Assembly: GCF_910592395.1 (NCBI RefSeq)
Contig: NC_088313.1
Location: 16,074,437 to 16,138,436 of the forward strand
Origin: Lineus longissimus
Taxonomy: Eukaryota > Nemertea > Pilidiophora > Heteronemertea > Lineidae
DNA: 64,000 nucleotides
Reading direction: 5' to 3'
A program made the position numbers and the translations under genes. Positions 50,906-62,450 of this stretch are shown piece after piece. A model generated the notes under the pieces. It was not told the DNA's origin, searched no databases, and saw only the letters and a list, made by a program, of their open reading frames with translations. The first letter of the stretch is position 1. Each line of letters opens with the position of its first letter.

Positions 50906-51534
50906 ATTTCTGTGTGGAAATTTGTCATTTTACTGTAAAAGAATCCAGAGATGAAATGGGATGCGCTTTAACACTTTCAGCTTCAGAGATGAAAGGGGGT
51001 GCCTTTCAGTTTCACCGCCCAAACCATTTTCAGACCCTGTGACTTGAGAGAAAAAATGCGTGATAGTGATGATTGATACATAATCTGATATTAAAGCGAA
51101 ATTTTTATATCAATGCTGGTTTGGCAGTAATTCTTCAAAATATCACGGGAAAGAAACTGGGCCTCCGAAAATTCACCCTATATATTCTAGACAGCTTCTT
51201 GTTCAAATTGAATGTAGGAGTCAGTTGATTGAAAATACTTTTGTTGTTAAATCTAAAGTGACTGCACCTATATTTAATCAGAGAGTACAAGGAAGGCCTC
51301 CCATGGCAACTGACGAGGTTAATAGTGGGGTACACCAAACAAGCCCCTGAGCCTGCCACTGGAGAAACTCTCGTCCACCGTCGTTGATCCTATATGAGAA
51401 TCATATCTACTGTCGTTTGTGTGGGAAGATGGCTTGTGGCTGTGCTGAACATGTTTTTACTGCTAAAGCAAAGTCAAATTACCTTACTTTCCAAAGGCAT
51501 GAAAACCAATCACAGTATGAAATTGGCTTAGGCG
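50906..51534. other. Intergenic, nothing recognised
   Basis: No gene-like ORF, repeat or RNA gene is seen between the SLBP 3' end and the hairpin element. Confidence 0.5.
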
Positions 51535-51634
51535 ACAGTAACGCAGTCTCGCGGCAGAAAATAGAACTGAAATCTTCGTCTAAAACTTTCAGTTCAACTT
51601 TCTACCGCTAGAAAGCACTACTGTCGCCTAAGCC
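51535..51634. mobile_element. 100-bp palindromic hairpin element
   Basis: The left arm begins GGCTTAGGCGACAGTA; the right arm ends TACTGTCGCCTAAGCC, a perfect 16-bp match. Imperfect pairing continues inward (GAACTGAAA against TTTCAGTTC) around a loop of about 14 nt. It is probably a MITE; its size would also suit a small hairpin RNA precursor. Confidence 0.75.
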
Positions 51635-52049
51635 ACTTTCCTCTGAAATTGAGCATGTTTTTAGGCCTTTTGCATGATATTGTTGAATGAATTTTTTTTT
51701 TTTGGTATTGCCAAAGACATAATTGAATAATTCTTAGACAAAGAAAACGTCCTCTTCTTCTCGATTTACGTACTTTACTTCAAAAAAGTCAGTTTTAACA
51801 CTACTGCACAAATATAGAGTGGTCATAAAGTTCCATTTGGATAGAGATTTGACGGACTGATTTGGAAATTCATTCCAACCATGCAACTGTTTCAGAAATG
51901 AGAAAAAGCTCCTGGGTGTCATGACATGCATTCAATTATTATTTCACCACAAAGAGCTGCTTCTTTCAGCAGATATGAGACAGCTACCGGGGCGGGGACT
52001 ATTTCTTTATGGGGCCTTATTGTTCAGCGTCTCCAAGGAATTCTATTTT

Positions 52050-52200
52050 TAGAGTCCAATGGCGGGGGGGGGGCTTCCCCCCAATGTACTGACTAAAACC
52101 TGTCACTTTCAGAGAACGGGGGAGGGGGTTTGGGGGACTCATCCCCCAATGTACTGGCTATATATGTCAGAAGGACGGGGGTTTGGGGGGCTCCCCCATG
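52050..52200. repeat. G-rich 66-bp tandem duplication
   Basis: CCCCCAATGTACTG(A/G)CTA occurs at about 52079 and 52145, each copy followed by GGGGG runs. The plus strand has several closely spaced G-runs with quadruplex potential. Confidence 0.65.
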
Positions 52201-52258
52201 TCAAACAGTTGTGTGAGTTCACTGGAGATTGCTCTTTACATATTAGGTGGCAGCATAG

Positions 52259-52843
52259 ACCAATGACCTGCAACGCACCTGCTACGTAAGTGGGGTTAAC
52301 ACCATGGATGTAATGCCGTGGTTCACGAGAAGGCGAGGCAACATTATACAGAATGTTGACCCTGAAACCGAAGATGGACCGCCCCAGAAAACGCACGCGG
52401 CAGTGCACGAGTTCGTAAAAGAAGCTGCGGCGGGAACATCCTCAGAAGAATGTCTCACTGTTGGTTAGTATGTTTCGCATTCTCTCCTGGTGGCAGGCAA
52501 GGGAACTTCCAATCAAGTATCCTATCGTTCTCAGCACTGTACAGTAGCTTCTTTACAGCATTATTGCTTTATGATATTGCGAACTTGAGTAACTCTCCTG
52601 TTTTCGATTTCTTTTTTGCAGAGGCTCGTCCAACATCTAAACTGAGAAAAGCCTGGAACTTGGTGTGCGGTTTACAGGAAGAAGAGGATGACATTTCAGA
52701 GGAAGACAAATCCAAAATGGAGGAGAAGTTACGGAATTTAGGATCTAGCCGTGATGGAGAATCCAAAATGAAAGACGTTCGTCGACGTCAGTGCAGTGAT
52801 GGCTTTGGTCTTTGGCGTGTTTCTCTGGGGTTTCTTCTCCTAG
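52259..52843 (+). pseudogene. Remnant of an SLC5-type sodium/solute symporter C-terminus, frameshifted
   Basis: Two exon-like blocks: about 52259-52463 (donor GTTAGT) and 52622-52843 (acceptor TTTTTTGCAG), phase-compatible. The second encodes SKLRKAWNLVCGLQEEEDD, then SEEDKSKMEEKL, resembling the SGLT segment RRAYDLFCGL followed by an acidic stretch. After about 52771 the original frame gives a basic, non-membrane tail. In the next frame the sequence reads TFVDVSAVMALVFGVFLWGF and stops at 52841, the expected final membrane helix, so one base appears to have been gained. The 12-13 upstream membrane helices of the family are absent from the window. Assignment of the first block is weaker. It could instead be an intact, rearranged gene with an unseen splice site. 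Confidence 0.55.
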
Positions 52844-52848
52844 GATGA

Positions 52849-53793
52849 ACATGAAAGTATGACCAGCGCCAAGATTTAGGGGCTTTGCGCATACAGTGAT
52901 AAAACATTGCTTTATACTCAGAGGGTGCTGTATCACACATGAATTGATATCCAGTCAATACCTGATATCATATGCTCCAGGTAGGGTCAGTCGGTGTGGG
53001 TCAGGGCGGGTGGTGATCATCATGTTTGATGCTACACTCCTCAACGAACGTTATTTTGTGGTAGGAATAATTGTCCAGGGGGCAAAATTAGTTCCACACC
53101 ATGCAGGACTTTTTTTGATTATCAATGAAATGTATTTTGATCTCTCTCGTTCGCATATGCATTCTAGTCGGTTCAATGATATTGCATGAAGTGTAAATTT
53201 TGCAAGTAATAAATCATACAAATACATGTTTTGAATAGTAATTGCCCTGCAGTTCTTCCGTTTGAACATGTCAATCGCACAGCAACACCACATATATGAC
53301 TTTTGTCTGGACAGAGACTGCCTGTGGCATTAGAATGGTATTTCTTCAATATGAATACATAACAGTAAAGCAGCATCAACAGTTGAGAAGAGAGGACAAA
53401 CTAGCACATGAGAATGTTTTTTCTCCAGTATGAATATATTACAGTGAAACATCATCCCCAGTTGATCCTAGGGCACTAACCAGCTGGCAGCATTAGATTG
53501 GCAAACGATTCTACAAAAAGTGTAACTTTTATATGTCCCCTCATTACATTGGTGATAATTCATCAAAAATCATTCTCCCTTGTGTGTGTAGATCTGACTT
53601 GACTTGATTCTGTCTCCATAGCTTATGGCACATCTGGGACAAGATGCGATGTGGATCTGACTTGATTGTGGCACTATATCTTGGATCACATCCAGGGACT
53701 TCACCGTCAGGGTTGTGGCTGTCTTTAAGAGCACAATGTGTTAGTAGCCCCATTCCTGCTCAAGAGACGTCCCAAAAACACAGTTGTGACTAG
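52849..53793. other. Intergenic, nothing recognised
   Basis: No gene or strong repeat is seen. The phrase GATCTGACTTGA recurs at about 53591 and 53655. Confidence 0.5.
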
Positions 53794-54240
53794 AAGCAGG
53801 CGACGAATATGAGGACAGACATAGAAAGACATCGAGGAGACGAGTCAAAACATACCACAGCAAGGAGTATCTCGTTCCAAAGTTCCCTGCCACACTGGCT
53901 GGCTCCTTGAGAGATTGGTCATGTGGACAAGCAGGCGACGAAACTGTGGACAGACTCGAGGAGACAAGTCCCAAGATACCGCCACGAGATCAAGGAGCAA
54001 CTCGGTTCTTAGTTCCCTGGCACACTGGCTGGCTCATTGAGAGATTGGTCACGGGGATAACAAGCAGGCGACAATAACGGGGACAGACATAGATGGACCT
54101 CGAGGAGACAAGTCCCAACATACCACCGCAAGATCAAGAAATAGCTGGGATCTTAGCTTCCCGACACACTGGCTGGCTTCTTAGAGATTGGTAATGTGGA
54201 CAAGCAGGCGACGAATATGGGGACAGAAAAAGATGGACCA
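53794..54240. repeat. Tandem repeat, 3.3 copies of about 135 bp
   Basis: Copies start with AAGCAGGCGAC at 53794, 53929, 54062 and 54202 and share CACACTGGCTGGCT and AGAGATTGGT. Identity between copies is perhaps 80 percent. Confidence 0.85.
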
Positions 54241-54284
54241 GGACTGTATATAGCAAGGAATATTAAAACGTCTACAACTGGTGC

Positions 54285-54910
54285 GAGAGAGCTATAGGTT
54301 GTGATGATTTCTCCATGTCAGGTCCTTGGTTTTGAAAGCCTTGTCGATCCTTTCTGAGATGTCCTGTACATAGCAAAGCGGACAGCATGTCTCAATGATG
54401 CGAGAGGCATCGATTGTGAGGATGTTCACATGTTGAGCCCTTGTTGAACAAGGCACTATGGATATATTTTCTGGACCATACGGCAAAAGATGATGGCAGC
54501 TCATGAGCCTTACGAGATGGGGCTTATTCGGGACGAGACAGTCAGACTGCAAGAATAAGTAGAGAGAAACATCAAACGATTGCAACGGTATGCCAACCAG
54601 CAGATCCTTTTCAGAGACAATCTGTATAGGAAGGCAACAGTATACACTGGAAAGCTCGGTTGTGACGATGTATTTTTGTTTCTGGCCATGATCCTTTGTA
54701 GTCTATACAAACCTTATTCTGTTATTGCAAGGCGAAGGCGCAGATTTCAATCGCATGTCTTACAATTCTGAAAGAGGTAGGTTGTGAAAATGTCTCCATG
54801 TCAGTCATTTGAGGCAATACTCCTTCTTTTCTGAGACAGTAAGGTTGCGACAGTACCGAACAATTGTGGCCGAGTAAGATTGTTACAATGTCTTCCTCTC
54901 TTGTCCTTCT
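54285..54910. repeat. Second site of the AGGTTGTG...TCTGAGAC degenerate repeat
   Basis: GGTTGTGATGATTTCTCCATG (near 54297) and AGGTTGTGAAAATGTCTCC (near 54778) each precede TTCTGAGA, as in the family at 12528-13110. Confidence 0.45.
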
Positions 54911-55093
54911 TTCAATAGGGCTGCGTATTTATATATTTATATATCTTTTCGCCTGGTTTTGATGTAATGACTTTAAAAGATATCATGAAACAATCCCTGA
55001 GTAGGCCTATGCACCGCACTACCCCGACCCCGCTTGACAACCCCTAGATGCAGATGTTCTTTCTGGATGTGCTATAAACAATGGCGCCGTGAC

Positions 55094-55197
55094 GGCTCCT
55101 ATCCCATTTTATGGCTTTCCCATCTGCTGCCGAAGGAAAGCCGATACGGCTCCTATCCCATTTTATAGCTTTCGCATCTGCAACGGAAAGGGAAAAT
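55094..55197. repeat. 54-bp direct duplication
   Basis: GGCTCCTATCCCATTTTAT recurs at 55094 and 55148, with similar flanks (GCTTTCCCATCTGC and GCTTTCGCATCTGC). Confidence 0.8.
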
Positions 55198-55199
55198 GG

Positions 55200-56340
55200 A
55201 CCCGCCCAATGAGGTTTTGGGGGAGGGGGGTAGGGGTGAATGAACTCTCACAAAACAAAAAAAAACAGGGTCATTGCAGCGTTCTTTCCAGAGATATTAT
55301 CATCTTAAATTCATAGTCAGTTTCATGACCCATACGTGGTTTGTAAAGCCAAAAAACGCCATTTTGAGGGTTGGTTTGTGGACCCAATACCCCGCCAAAT
55401 TTGAGGACCATATTTGGTTGTTTCCAACCAACGACATCGCGTCATTGCTATCACGTGACGCCCGCACTCCTGCACGCCGTGGACGCAGACGATATACATT
55501 TCGGAAACTTTTGACATTTCGTGGTTATTTTTGGTCCTCAAAGACAATTTTTGTCGGGTAAATAACAGAAGTTTTATGTCCGAATTCTTGTTTATGATCT
55601 CGTGTCCATAACAGGCCCATTCATTTTCATTTTAGTCAACTTGTTCCCTATTTTTTCCGTCGGAGAAGTTAGCGTGATGTTTTTTTCTCGAAATGCGCAA
55701 TGCGCCAGTTCGCGTCACATGCTCGGAGCAAAAATCGGCCGCGAAACACCGATCAAATCCTTCATCATCCTTGTGAATTAGCACCAATAATACTTATTTT
55801 GAGGTTCTTTGTGAATTTCTACATCTATAGGAACAAATACTGTGAAAAAATATTCGTACGATATCATACAAGGGATTTTTGAAAACGGTAACTTCGAACG
55901 ACGGCAAGTTCTTGATATAGATGAATACATTGTTTCGCGCAACAGTGATGATGATTTCATGGTCGTTTTCGATCATAAATCAGCCTGGGTTGACAGCTAC
56001 AAACTTGATAACTAGTAAATATAACTTGTTGTTCGTCATTGTAAGTCGTTCCTTTTGATTTTCAGGTTGAAATCTGCCGTTTACAACGGTTTTTCGCGAG
56101 CTTATCCCGTGACACGTTTCGTTTTTCTCGTGGCCGTCTTGTGGCTGAAATGGCATCTCGCCTCCTGGAAATCGTAGATCGAATTGGATAAGTAAACTGT
56201 TCAGGAATTAACACACAGAATAACCATTGGTAAGCAGTTAACATTTGTATTTCTATTCTGTTTTTCGTCGATTTTGAGGCGAGAATGTAGGTGTGGCATT
56301 TGAAATTCGCAGCTGAAAACTCTTAAAAAACGTGAATGTC
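55200..56340. other. CpG-richer region, possible promoter
   Basis: CpG frequency rises and there is a palindromic E-box TCACGTGA at 55451-55458 next to GACGCCCG. No convincing downstream coding exon was found, so promoter function is a guess. Confidence 0.25.
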
Positions 56341-56383
56341 TGTGCATCATATGTGCATCATGTGTGCATCATGTGTGCATCAT
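56341..56383. repeat. Short (TGTGCATCA)n microsatellite
   Basis: Four copies of TGTGCATCA(T) with a period of 10-11 bp. Confidence 0.8.
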
Positions 56384-59300
56384 TCAGTGCATTCACTATT
56401 CAGTTCAGTGCATTGTGATGCTCTGTAGCTTATCCCTCCATCCACATTAAAATAGGCCTACTGCCCATCCATGTGGAAATAGACTTGGAAGCCTATATTT
56501 CTTATTATTTAGAGGAAGACAATTCTTTCGAGGTCGCACTTTTAAAAGCTATTTAGAAGAATTACTCTTTTGACAAGGGTGATGTCAATTGTTGTTGTAA
56601 AACTTACGCTTCCTCAAGTTCCTGTGAAAAAAATGGCTGATATTTAATATTTTCGCGAACCATCTATATTCAAGCAGCAGCATAGGCAAAGGTTTTACAG
56701 CCTAGTGTATTTATTGGAATCCAGATGTCAGGAAAAAATATGTGGCCCATATGTTTCTGGGGGACCCCATGCTCAGACCCCCCTTGCCAGATTTTTACTT
56801 TCACAAGATTTAGGGCTAAGTCCCCAATGTCCACCTACCCAAGATCAAGATGAAGATGTTGAGTATTGTGCTATTCTTAAAAATGTCTGACACTCTAGTC
56901 TTCAGCAATGAGCTTGGTCGAAGGAAAAGTTGAAAAGGTCTTGGATGTATTAAACAAGACTGCCCATTGTAAATATTCTTCCGTGATGCCCATTGTTGCC
57001 TGAAAGCACAGTTGCGGAGGAAGCTTTGCTTAGAGGAAGGTGGTTCCCAGCCTGGAGAGCAACAAAGCCAAGAAGGGATCACTCAACTGAAAAAAACAGT
57101 ATTTCCAGATGAGTACCTGACTGACAATTTACAATAAATACCAAATTTGGCCCACCTGATATTTCATACAGTGATTCATAATCAAACTGGGATTGGACAA
57201 GGCCCTTTTTGTGCTTCCATAGTTAAAAATTTCCCAGATGTGCTGATCAGTGGAAGCCTAGGGTCTCCTCATCAAAATATCAGGATGAGTTAGGTGCCTT
57301 GCTCAAGGACAATGAGATGAGGTGGCGCAGATCATGTGAGAGTTGAACCCACAATATCCTTGTCATTGTGATCATAAACAACCAGAAACTCTGGTATGTG
57401 GACTGGAGGGATGACTGCTTCTTAATTTTGTCTTAATTCACAGAGTTCGATATGTGTCCTTTGAAACATAAAACTTGGCCTTGGACCTCAATCTTGAAAT
57501 TCTTTACTTCAAAGCTGTTGGTGTTAAATGACTCTTCTGATTTTATAAAGCTTAATCTCTGGCAGAAGAACTTGATGTGAAAAGCCAATGTTTCTACTCA
57601 CTGTTAGTTTTCGGGCCTCAAAATTCAGGATTTTGCCTCCAAAGCATTTCTTGAAAAAAGTGCTGTGGAGGTAGAGGCCTCTCAACAGCAATTTGTCCCA
57701 GCCCAAGACAAATTTGCCTCAGCTTATTTTAGGCATAGCAACCCTGCCAGAGTGATTGCGGAGCTCCTGGCAATGCACACCTGGATCCGGAGCCTAAGAA
57801 CTGGGGCTGTATAATTAGAATAAGGCAGCCAGGCCCATAACTTTGGGGTTACCATTTGCCGCGAGTGCCGTTGAGAATTTACCATTCAGAATCAAAGTTA
57901 AGTGAGAACCATTATCTTTTTCAGCCCCTCCACCTGATGACCCACATTAACAGGGAAGGAGATGAAGGCATTCAGATTTGATATGGCATCGTCATTCTAC
58001 TGACAAGCCTGTGGCCCGTTAACAAAATTTACCAAGGACCACAGTTCTTTGCTGCGACATTGGCTGGGTTTTGCTGACCACAATACCATTTGAACTGGAA
58101 ATGTTGTTGCGAGAAGAATCCGTCTTGGGATACAAGGTTGGTGTGGAATCTGCATGATATTTGATGATGTAATAAACAACTTTAGAAAAAGTTAATTGTG
58201 TTACCCATAAAGAATGGGCCAGCCAGACTTGCTATATGAGATGCTCCTTACTTGCTATATTCCTTTCTTACATGCCAAGTGCGTGGCGAGGAGGCAATCT
58301 GTACCCACTTAATTTATCAAGCTCGTGGCTAACCACTGGCCGTATCAGAAAAGGATACCAACAAGGCTCAAACCCTCTCCCATGGCAAGACAATGAGGAT
58401 GATGTTGAAACAGAGGAGATTGGAAGGCAGTCAATCAAAGGATGTACGCTTAGCGAGATATCAAAGACTCTTGCATGCGGTAATGGCCTGCATTAATTAT
58501 GATAAATCTTGATGTTTCTTTTCAGCCTAATAGCAAGATCAGAGGGCATGGTTCCCACGAAGGCTGTCCAAGGGATATTCAGCAACCTACTTGATCAGGT
58601 AGATGGAGCACTTTGGTTTGGCGTGGCTCAAGTATGCAGGCAAACTGTCCATCAAAGGAGGTGGAGGCCTGTGTGCCATGAAATTACCTGTCTCTTTGTT
58701 TAGTGACATTCATTCTGCTGTAATTCTGCAGTTTAAAAAGTGCTTGCTTGTGATCTTAGGTGAAGTGAAAACTGCTCATATAGTGATAATTGGACTTGTG
58801 ATAGTGAAAGATTATCAACAGGGACAGAAATAAGGGTTGTGCCGCCTGGGAACATATCTACGAGGTAACCACCACAGCTGGGCAGTTACCTAGCAATTGC
58901 TAGGATGAGATATCAGTAGCCAGTCGATGATGGGATGGATGCTTCCAGATGTCAAAGTGTCCGAATTTTTATGTAAAATTGTCAACTAATTTATGATTAT
59001 TTAAATGGTTCGTGTTGTTTTTCAGCATGGTTTCAAGATCATTGGGCTTGGGTGTAACGGGGGCCTGGAGAAACCATCACGTTGCATGGATGCTCGGAGA
59101 CACTTGTCACCCCTGGAATGCCTGCTGTGAACAAGAGCTGGGGCTGAACCAAGCTAAGATTATTGACAATCCCTATCATGTTGCCAACGTCACCAATGGC
59201 AGGACTGAAGATGGATCCATTGGAAACTAAAGGCTTTTCCTGTAAGTTTTTAAATGTATTAAGAGTTTTCAGTTTGAATAAATATGAACTTTGTCCCTGA

Positions 59301-60743
59301 GGTTGTCCAAGAGAGACTGCACCACACAGTAAAAGGACAGGTGGTTTAGTGACAGGTACAGGTACCCTCTGCTGTAAGCATGCATTTTGAAATTTTCCAT
59401 TTGCCTGTGATGTGTGCTAGTTAGGGCTTCAAATCATTGCACTTGAGACAGTGACAGCAGGTTGGGAAGACGACACATCAACATATGTACCAGAGCTTCT
59501 GTGGATTATTTGCTTGAACTCCAGAGGCCCATCGTTTGAACCTTTAAGTTGGCATGAGACCTGTGGCAGGTCACTGTCTATCTTGTTTAACTCCACCCAG
59601 CTTTGTGAATAGAAACGCTGAGGTTGCTTTTTTGGAAAGACTGGCGTTGAAAGTTATGACACCAGACCATAAGACCATAATTTTGGATGCAGTCAAGAAG
59701 TCCTTGTGGTAAAATGTAGGTTGTGCCAAGTTACACAATGTTTGTAGAAGATTAAAAGGAATTTGGCTATGGCCAAGACTCCCTTGCGGTATTAAATTGG
59801 AATTTGAATTGTCCCAAATTTACAAGGTGGCTGAGTTTTGATTTTATCTTCAGAAATAAAAAAACCAAGGGAGGAGAGGATGACCTTTCAAAATTTCAGA
59901 GAAACGGAAATCGAGGATTGGTCATTCAAAACTCTAAATTAAATGAATACTATTGGTCTTTCCAGCAGCCAACACCTCATGAACTTGACTGGAAAATAGC
60001 ACAGGTGATCAAGACTGATACCGCACAATCGTCCTCCTGGTTAACAAGCTAAGACCAATCCAGATGGGGAGGGTTGGCCCTCCAACACCACTACCAATGC
60101 TCTCAGCTGGGATCAGTGGACTGCAGCAATATCTTACTGAAGACAAAGATGAGGGAATCTACAATGTTGATGCAAGATTGCCCTGTGATGTCCAGGCGTC
60201 TTTGACTACAACGGTTTGTTGATTGTTTATAGCAGAACTTGTGTTTTGCGGTATAGGTCTAAATATGGCTGATCTGGCTGAGGCCTAGGCAAGCTCAGGA
60301 TACCCTTCTGTGACTGCAACTATCATCCTAATGATGACATTGTTGCACGGAAGGATAGTCTGTGGTACATGATTCTAATTTCCTGCCATGAAAAATTCAA
60401 GGACAAAGTCACAACCAGTCTCCCGTGATAATGCCACAAAAGTAATTTGAGTATTCGATATGACTGATATCTTTCGGTACAACATCTTGTAAACATCATG
60501 ATTGACGGACACCTTTCAATTGAATGGGTAACCCTCATTTTCTTTCACTTTTAATCAGTTGTAATCATTATTTCAGCTTTGGTTCAGCTTTGGTCCTCGG
60601 ATGGTAAAGTTTGGACACATCCTGAGCATGAAGAATATTCTGAAAGACAGCACAAACAATATTTGGACATTCAATTTTTCAGCTGAGAAGGACCTTTTTT
60701 CAAGTTAGGACTAAAGCCCCTGGGCCTGCTTTAGGCCTATAAC
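56384..60743. other. Unassigned region with a few exon-like ORFs
   Basis: Short ORFs follow acceptor-like TTTTCAGC at about 58524 and 59021 and share CAAGATCA just after it, but their translations match no family I know and do not join into a protein. They could be exons of a non-coding or lineage-specific transcript on the plus strand. Confidence 0.25.
57288..57385. mobile_element. Possible SINE/LINE-tail remnant
   Basis: GTGCCTTGCTCAAGGACA, then GGTGGCGCAGAT, then GAGTTGAACCCACAATATCC resembles the conserved body of tRNA-related animal SINEs. It is short and truncated on both sides. Confidence 0.35.
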
Positions 60744-61093
60744 TGTAGTTTGTGCTCTGTAGTATGTGATTTGAAAAGATTGGAGTAAGGATTGTACAAT
60801 GGAACAAGTGTCATTTTGTTTGCCACAGTAACTTAAGGCAGTGTTAGTGACCCATTTGTTTTCAGTTTACAAAGCCATCATGATCAACTGCATTGATCCC
60901 TCAAAAGATTGTTGGAGTGACTCAATTAAATGTAACAAAAATATCCAACGTCACCTGGTATTCTAGTTACTGTAGGTTAGCTACTGAAGTGACCTTTTTG
61001 TTTTCACTTTTAAAAACTATGCGATTTGCCGCACTGAAGGTCCCTCCAGAGATTGTTGGACTGGGTCCATTAAATGTGACAAAAATATCCAAC

Positions 61094-61604
61094 ACCTATT
61101 TACAAATGGAGTGAGGGGGTCAGCCTTTTGGTGTAACTCCATATAACTGTCTGGTGATTTCCCTCTGGGCTTGTGACCTTCTGATCGGTCTGAAATAATC
61201 ATTGTCTCCCATCCCTCAATTTGAGGCCTGTGTCCCGATGGTGGCGTTGAATGGCAAAATCAAAGGGGCATGACGGCGGTTAAACCTATTGCGAATGGGC
61301 AGCATCACAACCAGTTCTGAGATCTGGGGGTGGTGTAGGATATCTGGTTACCACGCACACATCTCTTGAATCTGCGGTGGGTTGGTACCCCACGCTACGT
61401 AAGGGGAGGTTCTGGGTAAGACTTGGTCCACGTGAATAGGTTGTACCTGAAAGATGAGAAGATGCGAATGGACGCCTTAGAATATGTCCTTCGACCAGCT
61501 AGTGCTAACCCGGTCACTGTCTCCAGGTCACCACACCTTGGTCAATGAGCGGGCGAAGAACCCAATGGCTCCGTCAGGAGTACATCGTCAACTTCAGCCC
61601 GTAG
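61094..61604 (+). repeat. Internal tandem duplication, first copy
   Basis: ACCTATTTACAAATGGAG through CTTCAGCCCGTAG, repeated at 61611-62121 with no difference that I can see. The copies are separated by a short CCTTGC filler. Confidence 0.92.
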
Positions 61605-61610
61605 CCTTGC

Positions 61611-62121
61611 ACCTATTTACAAATGGAGTGAGGGGGTCAGCCTTTTGGTGTAACTCCATATAACTGTCTGGTGATTTCCCTCTGGGCTTGTGACCTTCTG
61701 ATCGGTCTGAAATAATCATTGTCTCCCATCCCTCAATTTGAGGCCTGTGTCCCGATGGTGGCGTTGAATGGCAAAATCAAAGGGGCATGACGGCGGTTAA
61801 ACCTATTGCGAATGGGCAGCATCACAACCAGTTCTGAGATCTGGGGGTGGTGTAGGATATCTGGTTACCACGCACACATCTCTTGAATCTGCGGTGGGTT
61901 GGTACCCCACGCTACGTAAGGGGAGGTTCTGGGTAAGACTTGGTCCACGTGAATAGGTTGTACCTGAAAGATGAGAAGATGCGAATGGACGCCTTAGAAT
62001 ATGTCCTTCGACCAGCTAGTGCTAACCCGGTCACTGTCTCCAGGTCACCACACCTTGGTCAATGAGCGGGCGAAGAACCCAATGGCTCCGTCAGGAGTAC
62101 ATCGTCAACTTCAGCCCGTAG
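61611..62121 (+). repeat. Internal tandem duplication, second copy
   Basis: Apparently identical to 61094-61604; it then continues into the unit's natural right half (TCAAACCGGTCCACG), which the first copy lacks. Confidence 0.92.
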
Positions 62122-62450
62122 TCAAACCGGTCCACGTACAAATATCTTGGTTGAGAGTGGGGGACGTACTTGCTTCTCATCGGGGTAATACAGTACCACT
62201 GTATACAATGACCCCATTTTAGTTGGATTTTACTGAGGAGTGGACGATAATGAGAATTTCAGGCCAGTCCGATTGTCACCAGTTCAGAGGGCGATTACCT
62301 GGTAGTTATGTGGCATTCCGTCAAACGGTGAACTCTTTCACATCCTTTGTAAATTAGTGTTGCTTGTTACATGTCACATTCAATGGCTCATTTGAGGATA
62401 GTTTCTGTGATTCTACTTTACCATGAGGAGGCCCATTTAAACCTAAACTG

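Larger units (their letters stand above)
60744..62450. repeat. Large direct repeat, unit 1 (about 1.7 kb)
   Basis: It starts with TGTAGTTTGTGCTCTGTAGT and ends where the same sequence restarts at 62451. No intact coding frame is seen; ORFs shared by both units (about 61 and 73 aa) match nothing I recognise. A smaller internal repeat places TAACAAAAATATCCAAC at about 60931 and a near-copy at 61077. Confidence 0.85.

Noticed and set aside
58528-59230. Exon-like ORFs as a new protein gene
   Set aside because: No domain, no consistent joining phase and no conserved composition; left as unassigned.
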